This document shows positions 51,664-62,344 of a stretch of DNA of 64,000 nt, piece after piece; position 1 is the stretch's first letter; every line of letters begins with the position of its first letter. The translations under genes were made by a program, and so were the position numbers. This stretch comes from Leptospira perolatii. Its GTDB lineage: Bacteria; Spirochaetota; Leptospiria; Leptospirales; Leptospiraceae. The notes below the pieces were generated by a model. It had not been told where the DNA came from, searched no databases, and saw only the letters and a program-made list of their open reading frames with translations. The DNA is taken from contig NZ_NPDZ01000001.1 in assembly GCF_002811875.1 (NCBI RefSeq), positions 186,001 through 250,000 on the forward strand. The letters are read 5' to 3'.

Positions 51664-51684
51664 ACCGGGGGCTCCCCCCGGTTC
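51664..51684. terminator. GC-rich hairpin after ilvC
   Basis: AACCGGGGG pairs perfectly with CCCCCGGTT around a CTC loop, 24 bases after the ilvC stop. The left flank is a run of A (U tract on the minus strand), while the plus side lacks a U run, so it may act mainly as an mRNA stabiliser or in the reverse direction. Confidence 0.65.
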
Positions 51685-51854
51685 GTTCAAAATAATAGAA
51701 AAAAATTCTATGATATAGGAAGGAAATAGGACGGGGCTTTTGCAGCCTGCCGGTTCTTCTTATTACACTCCCTTTTTATAGGAAAACTTAATAAACAGTT
51801 CGTCCGTTTTTGCGCTGAGCTCGATAGATTTGCTGGTGAAAAAAAATAATGACA

Positions 51855-51876
51855 ACCCTCCCAGAATCGGTAGGGT
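51855..51876 (+). promoter_or_regulatory. Hairpin in the leader of the caspase-like gene
   Basis: ACCCTCCC (51855-51862) pairs with GGTAGGGT (51869-51876), seven of eight positions, 15 bases before the strong ribosome site (AGGAGG near 51891-51896). It may affect translation or be a regulator site. The rest of the 263-base gap holds the hairpin above and no ORF. Confidence 0.3.
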
Positions 51877-51903
51877 ATTTTCCACCTAAATAGGAGGCTC
51901 GGA

Positions 51904-53523
51904 TTGAAATCCTTTATTTCCGTAATCGGAATAATTCTCCTCTTTGTTTCTTCAGATGTTTTTGCTCAGAAAAGGTACGGCCTAATTTTCGGATCAAACT
52001 ACACTGGAAACAAAGCTGGAATTCCTGAGTTGAATCTTTGCGAAGCCGACGCAAAGTACCTTCACGATGAAATTAAGCGAGTTGGTAAATTCGACGATAT
52101 CAAAATCCTTCTCGGTAAGTCAGTAACCAAAGATAATATAGAACGTGAGATCAAAGCGCTCGGATCAAGAGCGAAAGATGAAGACACTGTTTTTCTTTAT
52201 TTCTCTGGCCACGGTGCTTTTCAGCGAGATGCGAGCGCCAAAAATGGAATGAGAAACTTAATCATTTGCTACGATCGTCCACACTTGAGCGACGACGAAC
52301 TGAATGATTACCTCGCAAAGATCAAGTCACCAAAAACCGTTTTCGTATTCGACTGCTGCTTTTCAGGTGGAATTGCGAAGAAGGGAAAGGCGACTCGAGG
52401 TTCTGCGTCGGTTCCGATTCCTGAAGGAAGCGACGGAACAGTTCGTCAGGATCCTCAGGACTTTTTCTTCCAGGATAAGGCAATCATTTCCTCAGCAGAT
52501 GATAACGAGACTGCGATCGAGGTCGGCGGAAATATCAATCACGGAATATTTACGTATAACTTCGGTAAGGCGCTATCAGCGGATTTAAATAAGGATGATG
52601 TTGTCACTGCCTTGGAGGCCTTTTTTGCTTCTAAGGACGAAACAGTTAACATGGCTAGGAAATTTGACCATGACCAGCATCCTCAAATCTCCGGAAATGC
52701 TTCGGGAATTTTTCTAGCAGGAGAAAAGAAACCTGATCCTCCTAAACCGGTAGAACCGGTCAAGCCGCCTCCACCACCAACTCCTGTTCCTGATGTGGAT
52801 CCTCCCAAGCCAGATCCAGTTGTTCCGGTCGTAACCAATGATGAACCACCTGTAGTTCCTACAAACCAAAAGGGAGATTTGATCATCAAAACTACGATCA
52901 TTAAAGATCGTGCATATGGAGTATCCGATCTTCCTCCAGATATTCGCTTATCAACCGGCAAAAAGCGGAAAGGAGATCGAACAGTTAGAGTTTTGATCGA
53001 TGACAAAGAGTTTGAAGCAAAGTTAACTTCCGAAACTTCTCCTTATTGGGGAGCGGTCAAGAAAATGGGCAAGCTCGTGGCGGGCGCAACTTACACGATC
53101 ACTCTAAGGGATGTTCCTGCTGGGGTTCACAAAGTTACCATCCAAACGGACGACTATCCAGAAATCCAAAGGACGCAAGCAGTACTTCCTTCGAAGAAAA
53201 ACGAAATGGAAGTTGTTACTTCGATGAGCGGCTTCGGTGCGATTCGAGGAAAGGTCTTTTACAGGACTCTGGACAATCCTGTGATCAATCAACCGATCTA
53301 CATGCCGACGATTTCGAGTGTCACAGGAATCCAAAAACTGAATACGGATCAGAACGGAAACTTCTGGTTTACCAATTTAAAACCGGGGGAGTATGAGATT
53401 AAAGCTTCGTTTGCAGAAGATTTAAATCTGAATAATTCCATGATCGTAGTCAGAGAGGGGGAAGTAACAGAAGTTGACGTGATTCTAAACGTCAAGATGC
53501 CTTCCACAAAAACAAAGTACTGA
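51904..53523 (+). CDS. Secreted caspase-like (orthocaspase) protein with PEGA/beta C-terminus
   Basis: A 539-residue exported protein. A signal peptide (about 1-22, ending near VFA) is followed by a C14/caspase-like p20 domain (about 25-255) with the catalytic His in YFSGHGAF (His103) and the catalytic Cys in FDCCFSGG (Cys152; Cys151 is adjacent). A Pro-rich linker (about 277-320) leads to a beta-sandwich region (about 325-425) resembling PEGA and a CarboxypepD-regulatory-like domain (about 440-525). Caspase-like enzymes of this class cut after Arg or Lys. Export of a whole orthocaspase is notable. The TTG start is supported by AGGAGG 7 bases before it. Confidence 0.85.
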   Translation: MKSFISVIGIILLFVSSDVFAQKRYGLIFGSNYTGNKAGIPELNLCEADAKYLHDEIKRVGKFDDIKILLGKSVTKDNIEREIKALGSRAKDEDTVFLYFSGHGAFQRDASAKNGMRNLIICYDRPHLSDDELNDYLAKIKSPKTVFVFDCCFSGGIAKKGKATRGSASVPIPEGSDGTVRQDPQDFFFQDKAIISSADDNETAIEVGGNINHGIFTYNFGKALSADLNKDDVVTALEAFFASKDETVNMARKFDHDQHPQISGNASGIFLAGEKKPDPPKPVEPVKPPPPPTPVPDVDPPKPDPVVPVVTNDEPPVVPTNQKGDLIIKTTIIKDRAYGVSDLPPDIRLSTGKKRKGDRTVRVLIDDKEFEAKLTSETSPYWGAVKKMGKLVAGATYTITLRDVPAGVHKVTIQTDDYPEIQRTQAVLPSKKNEMEVVTSMSGFGAIRGKVFYRTLDNPVINQPIYMPTISSVTGIQKLNTDQNGNFWFTNLKPGEYEIKASFAEDLNLNNSMIVVREGEVTEVDVILNVKMPSTKTKY

Positions 53524-53547
53524 TCTCAATTTGATCTGTACAAAAAG

Positions 53548-53576
53548 AAAAGGCCTTCCGTTTGGAAGGCCTTTTT
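53548..53576. terminator. Strong bidirectional terminator after the caspase-like gene
   Basis: AAAAGGCCTTCC (53548-53559) pairs perfectly with GGAAGGCCTTTT (53564-53575) with loop GTTT. A T run follows on the plus strand, and the A-rich left flank gives a U tract on the minus strand, so it can serve both the caspase-like gene and the small gene converging on it. Confidence 0.9.
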
Positions 53577-53683
53577 GTTTTTGCTAAGAGTTGGATTTGA
53601 AGTCGAAAATTAGAGATGTTTTTGCAAGATACTAAAGAAGACGACGATTGTACTCGCGTTTCTAACTAGCATTCAAGCTGAGT

Positions 53684-53890
53684 TCAATCTTTCTCAAAAG
53701 ATTGCCACTGTTTTGAGTTGATTCTCCTTTTCCGAATTTCGGTCAGCTTTTTCATTTGTGTAGAATCTAGCAGATTGGCAGCTTTCAGACCAAAAGTAGG
53801 AAGAACGCTATCATTTGTTAAGTTCGCGAATGTGGTACTTAGTTTGGTAAAGGAACTCCGAAGATCCGGGTTCATTTCTGAATACATCAT
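53684..53890 (-). CDS. Small basic protein of unknown function
   Basis: A 68-residue protein supported by a strong ribosome site: GGAGG lies 6 bases before the ATG at 53890. It is helical and basic, with FTKLSTTFANLTNDSVLPTF in the middle and a Lys/Arg-rich end. No family is recognised. It converges on the caspase-like gene and shares the terminator between them. Alternative plus-strand readings in this interval lack any ribosome site. Confidence 0.55.
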   Translation of the reverse strand: MMYSEMNPDLRSSFTKLSTTFANLTNDSVLPTFGLKAANLLDSTQMKKLTEIRKRRINSKQWQSFEKD

Positions 53891-54048
53891 AAATCGCCTC
53901 CGTGCGACCCTGTCGGGAAATGTATTTTTGTTTGTAAGAAAGGCGAATTCGTCCTTGAATAAGAAGCCTCTCCCTAAACTTACAATTCGGGCGATTTGAA
54001 AAATACTTGAGATATTTTTTTTCTTGTACGATTAAAAAGCGAAGGATA

Positions 54049-54294
54049 ATGTCGGTAAAAATGCAGATCCGATTGGAAAACCGAACTGGCAGAAGAACCG
54101 GACGATTCGTGGTTTACGAATATGGTACGGATTTGTTCGGTTATGTATATGTTGATAAATTCCGCGGCAAAGATAGAGGGAAAATGGTTTCTCGCTGGAT
54201 CATGAATGATTTCGGTTCATTGGTTCGACTTTTGGATCACGAATTATATCGCAGAGAAACGGAAAATTACGAAAACGTCACTGCAATCGCATGA
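54049..54294 (+). CDS. Small uncharacterised protein, coupled to the MutS-like gene
   Basis: An 81-residue protein rich in Arg and Tyr ([30 protein letters not shown]). The start is ATG 54049, just after GAAGGA; an upstream ATG at 54007 would need an unlikely leader. Its stop overlaps the start of the MutS-like gene (ATGA), so the two are co-translated. It may be a nucleic-acid-binding partner, an inference from composition. No family recognised. Confidence 0.6.
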   Translation: MSVKMQIRLENRTGRRTGRFVVYEYGTDLFGYVYVDKFRGKDRGKMVSRWIMNDFGSLVRLLDHELYRRETENYENVTAIA

Positions 54295-56216
54295 ATTTCT
54301 TACAGAGAGCTTCCTTCCTTTCTAGGAAGGTATTACGGCTCAACTCCCTCCGAGTTTTGGAGGAAAAAAAACTCAGAACACTATCCCAATTACGAATCCT
54401 TGCCTTTACTGGTTTTTTAACTTGGAATCTTGCTTTTTATCTTCTTAAATTCAAATCCGAACTAGTATATCTACCATCGCTCTTATTCCTGATTGCTTTC
54501 TTTAAACTGTTAGGAATGTACCAAAGCCGAAAGGACAAGATCCGCAGAATCCTTGTCTGGGATAAATTTCTGGTGCAGCAAAAGGCTAGGGTTTTGTTAA
54601 ACGGCGAGAAGTATCCTGAGATTAAAAAATCTCAGTACAGCAACATGAGTTTGTTGAAAGAAGTTCCTTCTTGGGCAAAAGACCTGGACTTTATCGGAGA
54701 AAAAGGGATTTTTTCCAGAATAGATACTACTGTAACTCCTTTAGGATCTAGAAAATTTCTGAGTTGTTTCCAATGGAATGAATCTGAATTAAATCAGTCC
54801 TATGTCGAACGGCAAAACACTGTGAAAATTCTTTCTTCACAGAGCGGACGATTGCAGAAACTAATCAAAAAGTTTCAATTTTACGAAGCTTCTTTTCGGC
54901 AAAGGGACGAAGTCGAGTCCGAAAAATTGCCTTCCTATATTCCAAATTTCTTAAATTCTGAAAAGAAGAAAGATTTAGAAACAAAATCAGAATTTCCTTT
55001 CGGACTGTTGCAAGAGAACCCGATCGATCTTTGGTCTTCCACATTTGGTACTTTTGCGAATTTGATAGCAATGTTACTTCCGATCTGGATCGTTTTTCTT
55101 TGGGCTCTTGTTCTATTTACATTAGCATTCGGAAAAACCTGGGGAAGTGGGATCTTTTTATTCAACCTAGGATTCTTTGGACTTTATCGTAGTGGTTCGG
55201 TACTGCAGTTCAGGTCATTGGGCTTACAAGTGGAAACCCTACCGGATCTAGGAAAATTGCTCAGATATATTCACAGATCTAAGATTCGTGGAATTTCCGG
55301 AAAATCGTACCTTCAAGAATGGTCCCGGCAAGATTTGAGCGAGTCTTGGAAAAAGCTTTCAAGGATCGCAGATAGGGCTTCTTTAATCCAGGCTCCTCTG
55401 TTTCACACTATTCTCAATTTCCTTTTTTTATACGATTTATGGCTTTGGTCTTCTTATAAAAAATGGTGGAATCGCTGGGGCGAAAAAACTTTATTAGGAT
55501 TTCAAGATATATGTGAACTAGATTCGCTTCTTCCCTTGGCAAATCTAAAATGGATAGAACCTGAATTTGCATTTCCGAAGATAGTTGTAGATGCAAAAAA
55601 AATCAGTGCAAAAAGCTTGGTCCATCCTTTGATTCAGCCAGAAAAAAGAGTGGCGAACGACTTGGAAAATTTGAGTCCAGGAAATCTACTCTTATTAACC
55701 GGATCAAATATGTCTGGCAAAACTACTTTTTTGCGCTCTGTTGGGATTTGCGGAATCTTGGCGATGGCCGGAGGGCCTGTACCTTCTTCTGATTTTAAGA
55801 CACCTCCTCTTTCTATACATTCTAGCGTAAGAAACGAAGACTCTGTAGAAGAAGGCATTTCATTCTTTTATGCAGAAGTACGTCGTTTAGCAAAAATATT
55901 AAGAGATGTTGTATCGAATTCCAAGGCAGCGCAGTTGGTTTTGCTGGATGAAATTCTAAAAGGCACGAATTCCAGGGAAAGGACCCTAGCTTGCAAGGGT
56001 ATTCTGAAACAATTAAGAAAATACAATGTGTATGGAATCGTAACAACTCATGACTTGGAACTTTCGGATCTTCCGGATTTGGAACTGAAACATTTTAGGG
56101 AAGAAGTCAAAGACGGAAAAATGACATTTGATTACATTCTCCGACCTGGCGTCGTTCAGTCTAGCAATGCACTGGAAGTATTGCGATTGGAAGGGATTGA
56201 TCTTGAGTATGGCTGA
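54291..56216 (+). CDS. Membrane-associated MutS-family ATPase
   Basis: A 641-residue protein. The C-terminal part (about 440-640) is a MutS-type ABC ATPase: Walker [14 protein letters not shown] near 470, then [17 protein letters not shown], Walker [17 protein letters not shown] and the switch His in TTHDLEL. Two TM helices lie near the N-terminus (about 37-77) and two more near residues 255-305, so the ATPase should be membrane bound. The mismatch-recognition and connector domains of true MutS are absent. Such proteins are known in several phyla, but their role is unsettled and repair is unlikely. Confidence 0.85.
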   Translation: MNFLQRASFLSRKVLRLNSLRVLEEKKLRTLSQLRILAFTGFLTWNLAFYLLKFKSELVYLPSLLFLIAFFKLLGMYQSRKDKIRRILVWDKFLVQQKARVLLNGEKYPEIKKSQYSNMSLLKEVPSWAKDLDFIGEKGIFSRIDTTVTPLGSRKFLSCFQWNESELNQSYVERQNTVKILSSQSGRLQKLIKKFQFYEASFRQRDEVESEKLPSYIPNFLNSEKKKDLETKSEFPFGLLQENPIDLWSSTFGTFANLIAMLLPIWIVFLWALVLFTLAFGKTWGSGIFLFNLGFFGLYRSGSVLQFRSLGLQVETLPDLGKLLRYIHRSKIRGISGKSYLQEWSRQDLSESWKKLSRIADRASLIQAPLFHTILNFLFLYDLWLWSSYKKWWNRWGEKTLLGFQDICELDSLLPLANLKWIEPEFAFPKIVVDAKKISAKSLVHPLIQPEKRVANDLENLSPGNLLLLTGSNMSGKTTFLRSVGICGILAMAGGPVPSSDFKTPPLSIHSSVRNEDSVEEGISFFYAEVRRLAKILRDVVSNSKAAQLVLLDEILKGTNSRERTLACKGILKQLRKYNVYGIVTTHDLELSDLPDLELKHFREEVKDGKMTFDYILRPGVVQSSNALEVLRLEGIDLEYG

Positions 56217-56285
56217 TCAGCGGTTAGTTTCACTTTTGTTTTTGGGTTGCTAGCATTTTGTTGATTAGTTCACTTACATTTGCGA

Positions 56286-58259
56286 ATGAAAAAATTGCCT
56301 TCGAATCTAAAACTAATATTAGGTTATGCCGCTTATTTTGCAGTCATTCTAATTCTTTATAAACTGGCCTTTTTATGGATTTATGCCTATCGCCTAGAGG
56401 GAGTGGGACTTACGGAAATCCTGCATGCAATGCTGGTCGGTTTTCGGTTCGATCTTTCTGTAATTGCAATGCTTCTCGGATTATTCGCGGTTCTCTCTGC
56501 GGTCCCCTATTTAAATCGGTTTAAGATTTATAGATTTTTTTGGGGTTATACTCCCATCTTAATCAGCATCTGGATGATTGCGCATTTAGTTGCCGATATT
56601 ATATATTATGAAAATGCGAACAAGCATATCGGGTACGAAGGCTTTGTATTTTTGGGAAAGGATCTTGGAGTAATTCTTAAATCGGCCTTTGAACAAAACA
56701 CAGGGTTGGTTATCGTAACTCTGATCTTTTTATTAGTTTTTTTACCGGTGTCTACTTGGCTTTTTGTTAGATACACTCCTTATAAATACGAGCCAGGTCA
56801 TTGGAAATCGGAATTGGCCCAGTTACCAATTGTACTGATATGCGTGATCGTATTGATTCGAGGCGGACTCCAAGAAACACCCCTTAGAGCAAGTCACGCG
56901 ATTATTTCTACCCATAACTTCGTTAACAATATAGGTCTAAATGGGATCTTTACTTCCATCATGGATCTAAAAAGCCAGTCGATTCCCAAATTTCTAGTAC
57001 TGGATTCGAATGAAGCGGTCTCGATTGTCAGAAATGAAATCCAATACGAAGGTGCTGAATTTGTCAGCGACCGTTATCCTTTATTAAGAAAACAGAATGG
57101 AACAAATAGATCGACTCCACCGAATATCGTTTTAATTCTCCTGGAAAACTGGACCGGAAAATTCATTCGCCCGATTTCCGATGGAATTGTAGAAGGAAAA
57201 GAGCTTACACCAAATTTTAATAAGCTCTTAAGAAAGGGAAGGTTCTATACAAACTTCTTTGCATCCGGTGGAAGGACAACCAACGGAATGATGTCGGTTC
57301 TTACCGGAATTCCCGATCGACCTGGTCTGACTGTCGTAAGGACCCACCAAGTTCTGGGAAATTTTTCCGGTATAGGAAGCATCTTTAAACGAATGGGTTA
57401 CGATACTTATTTTGTTACAGGGGGTGATCTGACCTTCGATAATAAGGCAACGTTGATGCCTCACTGGGGATTTGATACCGTAATCGGAGAGAAGGAAATC
57501 GCAAAGCTGAATCGATTTACTTTGGGTGCATGGGGTTACGATGACGCGGATGTTCTGCGCCTATTGCACGAAAAGATTTCTGCCTCTAAAAAGCCCTTTT
57601 TAGGTGTTGGCCTTACTTTATCCACCCACTATCCGTACAGAGTTCCGGCTGATAGGTTTAGAATTTATGATTCTTCGATTCGAGATTATGATTTTTTGAA
57701 CGTCTATCACTATGCAGATTGGGCGGTGCAAGAGTTTGTTAACTTAGCCGAAAAGTCGAATTACTTTAAGAATACGATCTTTGTTTTTGTAGCTGATCAT
57801 ACTCACCACAGATATCTTGACTACTACGAGGACAGAAATATTCCATTTTTAATATATGCTCCAGGGAGAATTAAGCCTGCAATCGACGATCGCTATGCGT
57901 CGCAACTTGACGTGATTCCGACCATACTCGGGTTAGTCGGCAAAGAGGCTTACTTTACTGCAATGGGAAGGGATCTATTTTCACCTAAAAAAACAGAGAG
58001 CGCATATTTCGCTTATGGAAATTTATTTGGCTGGATCGAGAAAAATCTTTTTTATATTCAGTTCGTAGACGGAAATCGAAATCTGAAATATACGGTTTAT
58101 CCTCCTAGGGGGCAAAGCAATGAATGCGACGTAGATATTTCGATTTGCGAGTCAAATAACAGGAAAGGGAAAGCATTCTTGAATTTGAGTTACGATCTTC
58201 TGAATAAGAATATAGTTTTTCCTTCTGAAGAAGAATTAGAAAAAGGGAATATTAAATAA
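56286..58259 (+). CDS. LtaS-like sulfatase-fold membrane enzyme
   Basis: A 657-residue membrane protein with five TM helices (about 8-185) and an extracytoplasmic alkaline phosphatase/sulfatase-fold domain (about 270-620). The region ENWTGKFI, then GGRTTNGMMSVLTG with the likely nucleophile Thr near 330, and VADHTHH late in the domain match the LtaS and phosphoethanolamine transferase groups. Leptospira lacks teichoic acid, so a role in modifying LPS, lipids or glycans is more likely. Start is ATG 56286 rather than the TTG two codons earlier. Confidence 0.87.
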   Translation: MKKLPSNLKLILGYAAYFAVILILYKLAFLWIYAYRLEGVGLTEILHAMLVGFRFDLSVIAMLLGLFAVLSAVPYLNRFKIYRFFWGYTPILISIWMIAHLVADIIYYENANKHIGYEGFVFLGKDLGVILKSAFEQNTGLVIVTLIFLLVFLPVSTWLFVRYTPYKYEPGHWKSELAQLPIVLICVIVLIRGGLQETPLRASHAIISTHNFVNNIGLNGIFTSIMDLKSQSIPKFLVLDSNEAVSIVRNEIQYEGAEFVSDRYPLLRKQNGTNRSTPPNIVLILLENWTGKFIRPISDGIVEGKELTPNFNKLLRKGRFYTNFFASGGRTTNGMMSVLTGIPDRPGLTVVRTHQVLGNFSGIGSIFKRMGYDTYFVTGGDLTFDNKATLMPHWGFDTVIGEKEIAKLNRFTLGAWGYDDADVLRLLHEKISASKKPFLGVGLTLSTHYPYRVPADRFRIYDSSIRDYDFLNVYHYADWAVQEFVNLAEKSNYFKNTIFVFVADHTHHRYLDYYEDRNIPFLIYAPGRIKPAIDDRYASQLDVIPTILGLVGKEAYFTAMGRDLFSPKKTESAYFAYGNLFGWIEKNLFYIQFVDGNRNLKYTVYPPRGQSNECDVDISICESNNRKGKAFLNLSYDLLNKNIVFPSEEELEKGNIK

Positions 58260-58297
58260 AGTAGCAAAACAATTCCATGTGGCAAATGATCGATTTG

Positions 58298-60379
58298 CTA
58301 TTTTCGATTCTGCTTTTTGATTTCTTCCTCAGAACCTCCAAATAAACCTTTTACTCCTTCCCAAAGGTCTCGGACATATTCTCCGATCACCGATCCGGCA
58401 ACACCACCACCATACGGACCTCCTAGTGGGATCAAGTAGGGAGCCAGCAATGTAGACCCGGCGAAGACTGAACCCAACCAAATCGGATCTATGTACGGAA
58501 TTGTTTTACCGAAGGTTCCTTTGTAAAGGATCGGAATCTTTAATGCTTTACCGACGACCTGTCCCCCCAGTCTTAGATTCAGGATCATATCGATCGTATT
58601 GTCGAATCCAAAACTTCCCCGAGCATCCACTTCTAGTCCGCTTCCGTTTAATTCTAATTTTGTAAAACGAAATCGATTTCCATAAATAGAATACTCAGAA
58701 GTGAGCTTCGAAAACTGAACCTGCCTACCATCGATTCCGGAAAAACTGATAATCTTTCCTAGAGTGTTTAACACAGGAATCATAAAGTTAGCGTAACCAA
58801 GGAGTTCCCCGTTCAGTACTTCGATTGTTCCCCTGGATTTCATGTTCAAGAGTAGTTCTGCGACAGTGTCCCTAGACCTGTCTTTTATCATTGTTTCCAG
58901 ATAGAACTTACTATATAAGTCTCCTGTAATAATGCGTTCCTTTACATACGGCAAAATTGCTTTATCGATATGTAATCTGAAGGCCTCGCCTTCCACTTCC
59001 ATTTTGGGTTGCAATGGAAAAATCTTGGCTTTGCCAACTATTTCGCCGTTGTAAATATATGCGTGAAAGCTGGGCACAGTCAGGACAGGATGTATATATT
59101 TTGCATCCCCTCGGATGGAAGAAAACCTGTGCTTAAAAGCATAAATATTATTCAAATCGACATTAAAGTAAAAAACCCCGGGAAGAGAAGGCGGCCCACT
59201 TATTGTCCGTGCTACATATTTTGTTTTTGGACTTTCGTATTTAAAAAGTTTAGATATTTTTAATATACTATGGTAATCTCCGTAATCGCTTCGAATCGTG
59301 AACTGGCCGATCGTTCTGTTTTTCCAGTTCACATTTCCTTTTGCCGATACCTTGGCTACCCCCTCCCAGGAGGCTTCAATATAAGGAAAGTTGATTCGTT
59401 TCCCAAATAGATCTAAATCGAAATCTACATCCGTTTTAACATTTCCGAATGGGTTTCCGCCTTTGTAGCAGAGATTTCGGGTTTGACTTCGGACTTTAAA
59501 ATGGATTGGAGAATCCTCTTCTTTATCCATTGCGATTCGACCGCTAAACTTTGTCTGAGAAAAATCTGCCAAAGGAAAGAAGGAGAAAACATCTCGTAAA
59601 AGGGAAAGTGATAGATCCTCTACGTTTAGTACGGCAGAAAATCGGATTTTTTCATATTTAATAGGAAAATCTAATATAGATGCGGTAGATTCGAATCTTA
59701 TTGGTTGTTCGTCAATCTTCCCATGGAACAGAAGATCTAAGCTGTCCTCATAAAACGAAATCGAAGCTTTTGATTTATGAAAGTAGACCTTGTATTCTCT
59801 TTTGTGCGATTCCTCAGTGTACCACAACGTAAAATTAGAAATCTCGACGTTTTTGAGTCCAATTCTAAAAAAGTCTTTGGCTTGTACATCCAAACCAGTC
59901 GAAAATTCTTCCGGAGAAATTTCAATTTTAGAAATCTTTTCAGACTGAGAATTATTCTCTCGATTCTTAATGAATTCGATCAGGTCTATCGTGCCGTCGA
60001 TTTTTCTTTGCAATCGTAACGAACCGCCATCGATTTGGACGCTTCGAAGTTCAATATTTCCACTCAGGAGGCCGACCCATGAAATGTCCAACTCGATACG
60101 GTTGCACACAGCTAGTAGAATGTTATCGTTTCGAATATAGACATTCTCTAAATCGATTCCGGGAAACGGAAAGATCGATAGATCCGAAGAATCTACATCA
60201 ATGTCTAATCCAGTCGCACTTCTCAATTCACTTAATATATACTGCTTATAGGTTTCTTTTCTTTGGGCAAAAGGGATGTACGCAAAAACGATAAATAAAA
60301 GTAAAAAGAACAAAATTACAGAAAAATAATAAATCTTGTTCCTTCGTAGGAATTCGATCAGTACGTCCCAGGATCTCAA
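58298..60379 (-). CDS. AsmA-like inner-membrane-anchored protein
   Basis: A 693-residue protein with one N-terminal TM helix (about 13-35) and a long beta-rich periplasmic part of the AsmA/TamB/DUF748 type. The region after the TM (SATGLDIDVDSSDLSIFPFPGIDLENVYI) is the AsmA N-terminal signature; the C-terminus (GGVAGSVIGEYVRDLW) closes it. Such proteins are linked to lipid transport to the outer membrane. The start is TTG 60379 with GGAGG 6 bases before it; a reading from 60487 would run 100 bases into the ABC gene. It starts one base after the upstream stop, so it is in the yej-like operon. Confidence 0.82.
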   Translation of the reverse strand: MRSWDVLIEFLRRNKIYYFSVILFFLLLFIVFAYIPFAQRKETYKQYILSELRSATGLDIDVDSSDLSIFPFPGIDLENVYIRNDNILLAVCNRIELDISWVGLLSGNIELRSVQIDGGSLRLQRKIDGTIDLIEFIKNRENNSQSEKISKIEISPEEFSTGLDVQAKDFFRIGLKNVEISNFTLWYTEESHKREYKVYFHKSKASISFYEDSLDLLFHGKIDEQPIRFESTASILDFPIKYEKIRFSAVLNVEDLSLSLLRDVFSFFPLADFSQTKFSGRIAMDKEEDSPIHFKVRSQTRNLCYKGGNPFGNVKTDVDFDLDLFGKRINFPYIEASWEGVAKVSAKGNVNWKNRTIGQFTIRSDYGDYHSILKISKLFKYESPKTKYVARTISGPPSLPGVFYFNVDLNNIYAFKHRFSSIRGDAKYIHPVLTVPSFHAYIYNGEIVGKAKIFPLQPKMEVEGEAFRLHIDKAILPYVKERIITGDLYSKFYLETMIKDRSRDTVAELLLNMKSRGTIEVLNGELLGYANFMIPVLNTLGKIISFSGIDGRQVQFSKLTSEYSIYGNRFRFTKLELNGSGLEVDARGSFGFDNTIDMILNLRLGGQVVGKALKIPILYKGTFGKTIPYIDPIWLGSVFAGSTLLAPYLIPLGGPYGGGVAGSVIGEYVRDLWEGVKGLFGGSEEEIKKQNRK

Positions 60380-60380
60380 G

Positions 60381-61346
60381 TCATCCCTCCAACGGGAAGT
60401 GACAGTAAGCTTTATGATCTGCTGATACCATTTTCCATTCCGGAAGAGTTGTCTTGCAAACTTCTTTCGCGATCGGACATCTTGCATGAAAATGGCAACC
60501 GCTAGGTTTATTAAGAATGCTAGGCACTTCTCCCTTAAGAGGTTGCTTTCTTACTTTGCGATTTTCTATATCAAAGACCGATCCGAATAACGCCTTGGTA
60601 TAAGGATGAGCCGGTGATTTCGCGATCTTTTCCGTAGGACCTTCCTCTACAATCTTACCCAGATACATTACTGCAATTCGATCCGAAATCGCTTTTACGA
60701 TACTTAAATCGTGGGATACGAATAAATAAGAAAGTCCAAGGTTCTTCTTTAATTCTTTGAGTAGCAGTAGTACCTGAGCTTGGGTAGATACATCTAAAGC
60801 CGAAACCGCTTCGTCCAATACAACAAATTCTGGTTTGAGTATAAAAGCTCTTGCGATCGCTATCCTCTGTCTCTGCCCCCCGGAAAATTCGTGAGGATAT
60901 CTGTTCAAAATATCTGTAGGAAGTCCCACTTTTTCCAAGATCATAATGGCCTCGTGTTCCGCCTCAACCTTTGTTGGATTTCCGTGCAGATACAGCCCCT
61001 CTGTTAATATGTCCCGGATGCTAAGTCTAGGGTTGAGAGAGGAATAAGGATCCTGGAATACGATTTGTATCTTCTTTCGAAGCGGAAGGAACTCCGACTG
61101 ATTCAAAGAAAGGATTTCTTTTCCTTGGAAAAAAATTTTGCCTCGATCGGGGGTTAGTAGCCTTAGTATCGCTCTCCCAAGAGTTGATTTTCCGCATCCA
61201 GATTCACCGACTAATCCCAGAGTCTCTCCAACAGATTGGTTCAGTTCTACGTTCTCCACTGCAAGGAGAGTTTTCTTTGCTTTTCCGAAAAAGGTTTCCT
61301 TTCCGAATCCAACCGTAAGGTCCTGGATTTGCAAAAGTGAACTCAT
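60381..61346 (-). CDS. Oligopeptide-type ABC ATPase (YejF C-terminal half equivalent)
   Basis: A 321-residue ATPase of the dipeptide/oligopeptide class: Walker [10 protein letters not shown], signature SGGQRQR, Walker [15 protein letters not shown], and the C-terminal Cys-rich oligopeptide extension ([15 protein letters not shown]). In E. coli YejF the two ATPases are one protein; here this half is a separate gene. Start ATG 61346 overlaps the upstream stop (ATGA); a longer reading to 61475 has no ribosome site. It is the fourth gene of the Yej-type operon on this strand. Confidence 0.9.
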   Translation of the reverse strand: MSSLLQIQDLTVGFGKETFFGKAKKTLLAVENVELNQSVGETLGLVGESGCGKSTLGRAILRLLTPDRGKIFFQGKEILSLNQSEFLPLRKKIQIVFQDPYSSLNPRLSIRDILTEGLYLHGNPTKVEAEHEAIMILEKVGLPTDILNRYPHEFSGGQRQRIAIARAFILKPEFVVLDEAVSALDVSTQAQVLLLLKELKKNLGLSYLFVSHDLSIVKAISDRIAVMYLGKIVEEGPTEKIAKSPAHPYTKALFGSVFDIENRKVRKQPLKGEVPSILNKPSGCHFHARCPIAKEVCKTTLPEWKMVSADHKAYCHFPLEG

Positions 61347-62344
61347 TTCTTTAACTCTCCGTGAGTAGATAGAAAGCAGGCTGACAAATGTGATTGGTCG
61401 CTTACAGAAAGTAGTTTCGGTTTTTCTAATACACAAGGACCGAATGCCGAAGGACAACGATTTTGATAGTGACAACCTTTCGGGTAGGATCCTGCAGTGG
61501 GAACTCTTCCTTCAATCGGTCTAAATTCACCCGTTTTGGAAAATCTGGAAGGCAAAGAATTTAATAAGCCTTTTGTGTAAGGATGGAACGGTGAATCGAT
61601 TACTGAATCAGTTGGTCCTAGTTCCGAGATTCTGCCTGCATAAAGGACACAAATGCTATCGGCAATATTGCTTACCAGTCCAAAGTCGTGAGAGATAAAA
61701 AGAACAGAGAGGCCGAATCTATCTTTTAAATTCAAAAGGAGATCTACTAACTGAGCTTGCACGGTTACATCCAAGGCAGACGTAGGTTCATCCGCGATTA
61801 AAAGTTTTGGATCGCACATTAAGGCCATCGCAATGCATACTCTTTGCAAAATTCCACCACTCTGCTGGTGAGGGTAAGAATCCATTCTAAGTTTTACATC
61901 GGTGATACCGACAGATGACAATAAGTACTCCGCCTTTTCCTCAGCAGCTTTTCTATCACCTAATCCGTGTAATACGAATCCTTCTGTCATTTGATGACGG
62001 ATTTTTTGCAGTGGATTCAAAGAGGAAAAAGGTTCCTGAAAAATGTAGGAAATCTCTTTTCCCCTCAGTTCATGCAATTTGGTAGAATCTACTTTTAATA
62101 GATCGGTATTTCCGTCATACATAACTGTTCCGGAACTAGTTCGAAAAAGTCCAGCGGGGAGCAATCTGGTAAGAGAAGAAGAACAAACTGACTTTCCGCA
62201 GCCGGATTCTCCAACGAGTGCTAATACTTTACCTTTTCCTAAACTAAATGAAATTTCTTCCAGAATCGGAACGTATCCGTTGGGAGTTGATAATTCCACG
62301 GAAAGGTTCGATACTTCTAGGATCGGTTTTTCGAAGGAATTCAT
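61343..62344 (-). CDS. Oligopeptide-type ABC ATPase (YejF N-terminal half equivalent)
   Basis: A 333-residue ATPase with Walker A GESGCGKS, a variant signature QSGGILQR, Walker [14 protein letters not shown] and the oligopeptide C-terminal extension with [14 protein letters not shown]. It pairs with the next ATPase to power the two permeases. The ATG at 62344 overlaps the yejE stop (ATGA). The signature begins QQSGG rather than LSGG, a common variant in this subfamily. Confidence 0.9.
   Translation of the reverse strand: MNSFEKPILEVSNLSVELSTPNGYVPILEEISFSLGKGKVLALVGESGCGKSVCSSSLTRLLPAGLFRTSSGTVMYDGNTDLLKVDSTKLHELRGKEISYIFQEPFSSLNPLQKIRHQMTEGFVLHGLGDRKAAEEKAEYLLSSVGITDVKLRMDSYPHQQSGGILQRVCIAMALMCDPKLLIADEPTSALDVTVQAQLVDLLLNLKDRFGLSVLFISHDFGLVSNIADSICVLYAGRISELGPTDSVIDSPFHPYTKGLLNSLPSRFSKTGEFRPIEGRVPTAGSYPKGCHYQNRCPSAFGPCVLEKPKLLSVSDQSHLSACFLSTHGELKK

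Noticed and set aside
53718..53999. 93-residue plus-strand ORF after the caspase-like gene
   Set aside because: It lies opposite a minus-strand ORF that has an ideal ribosome site, and it has none of its own.
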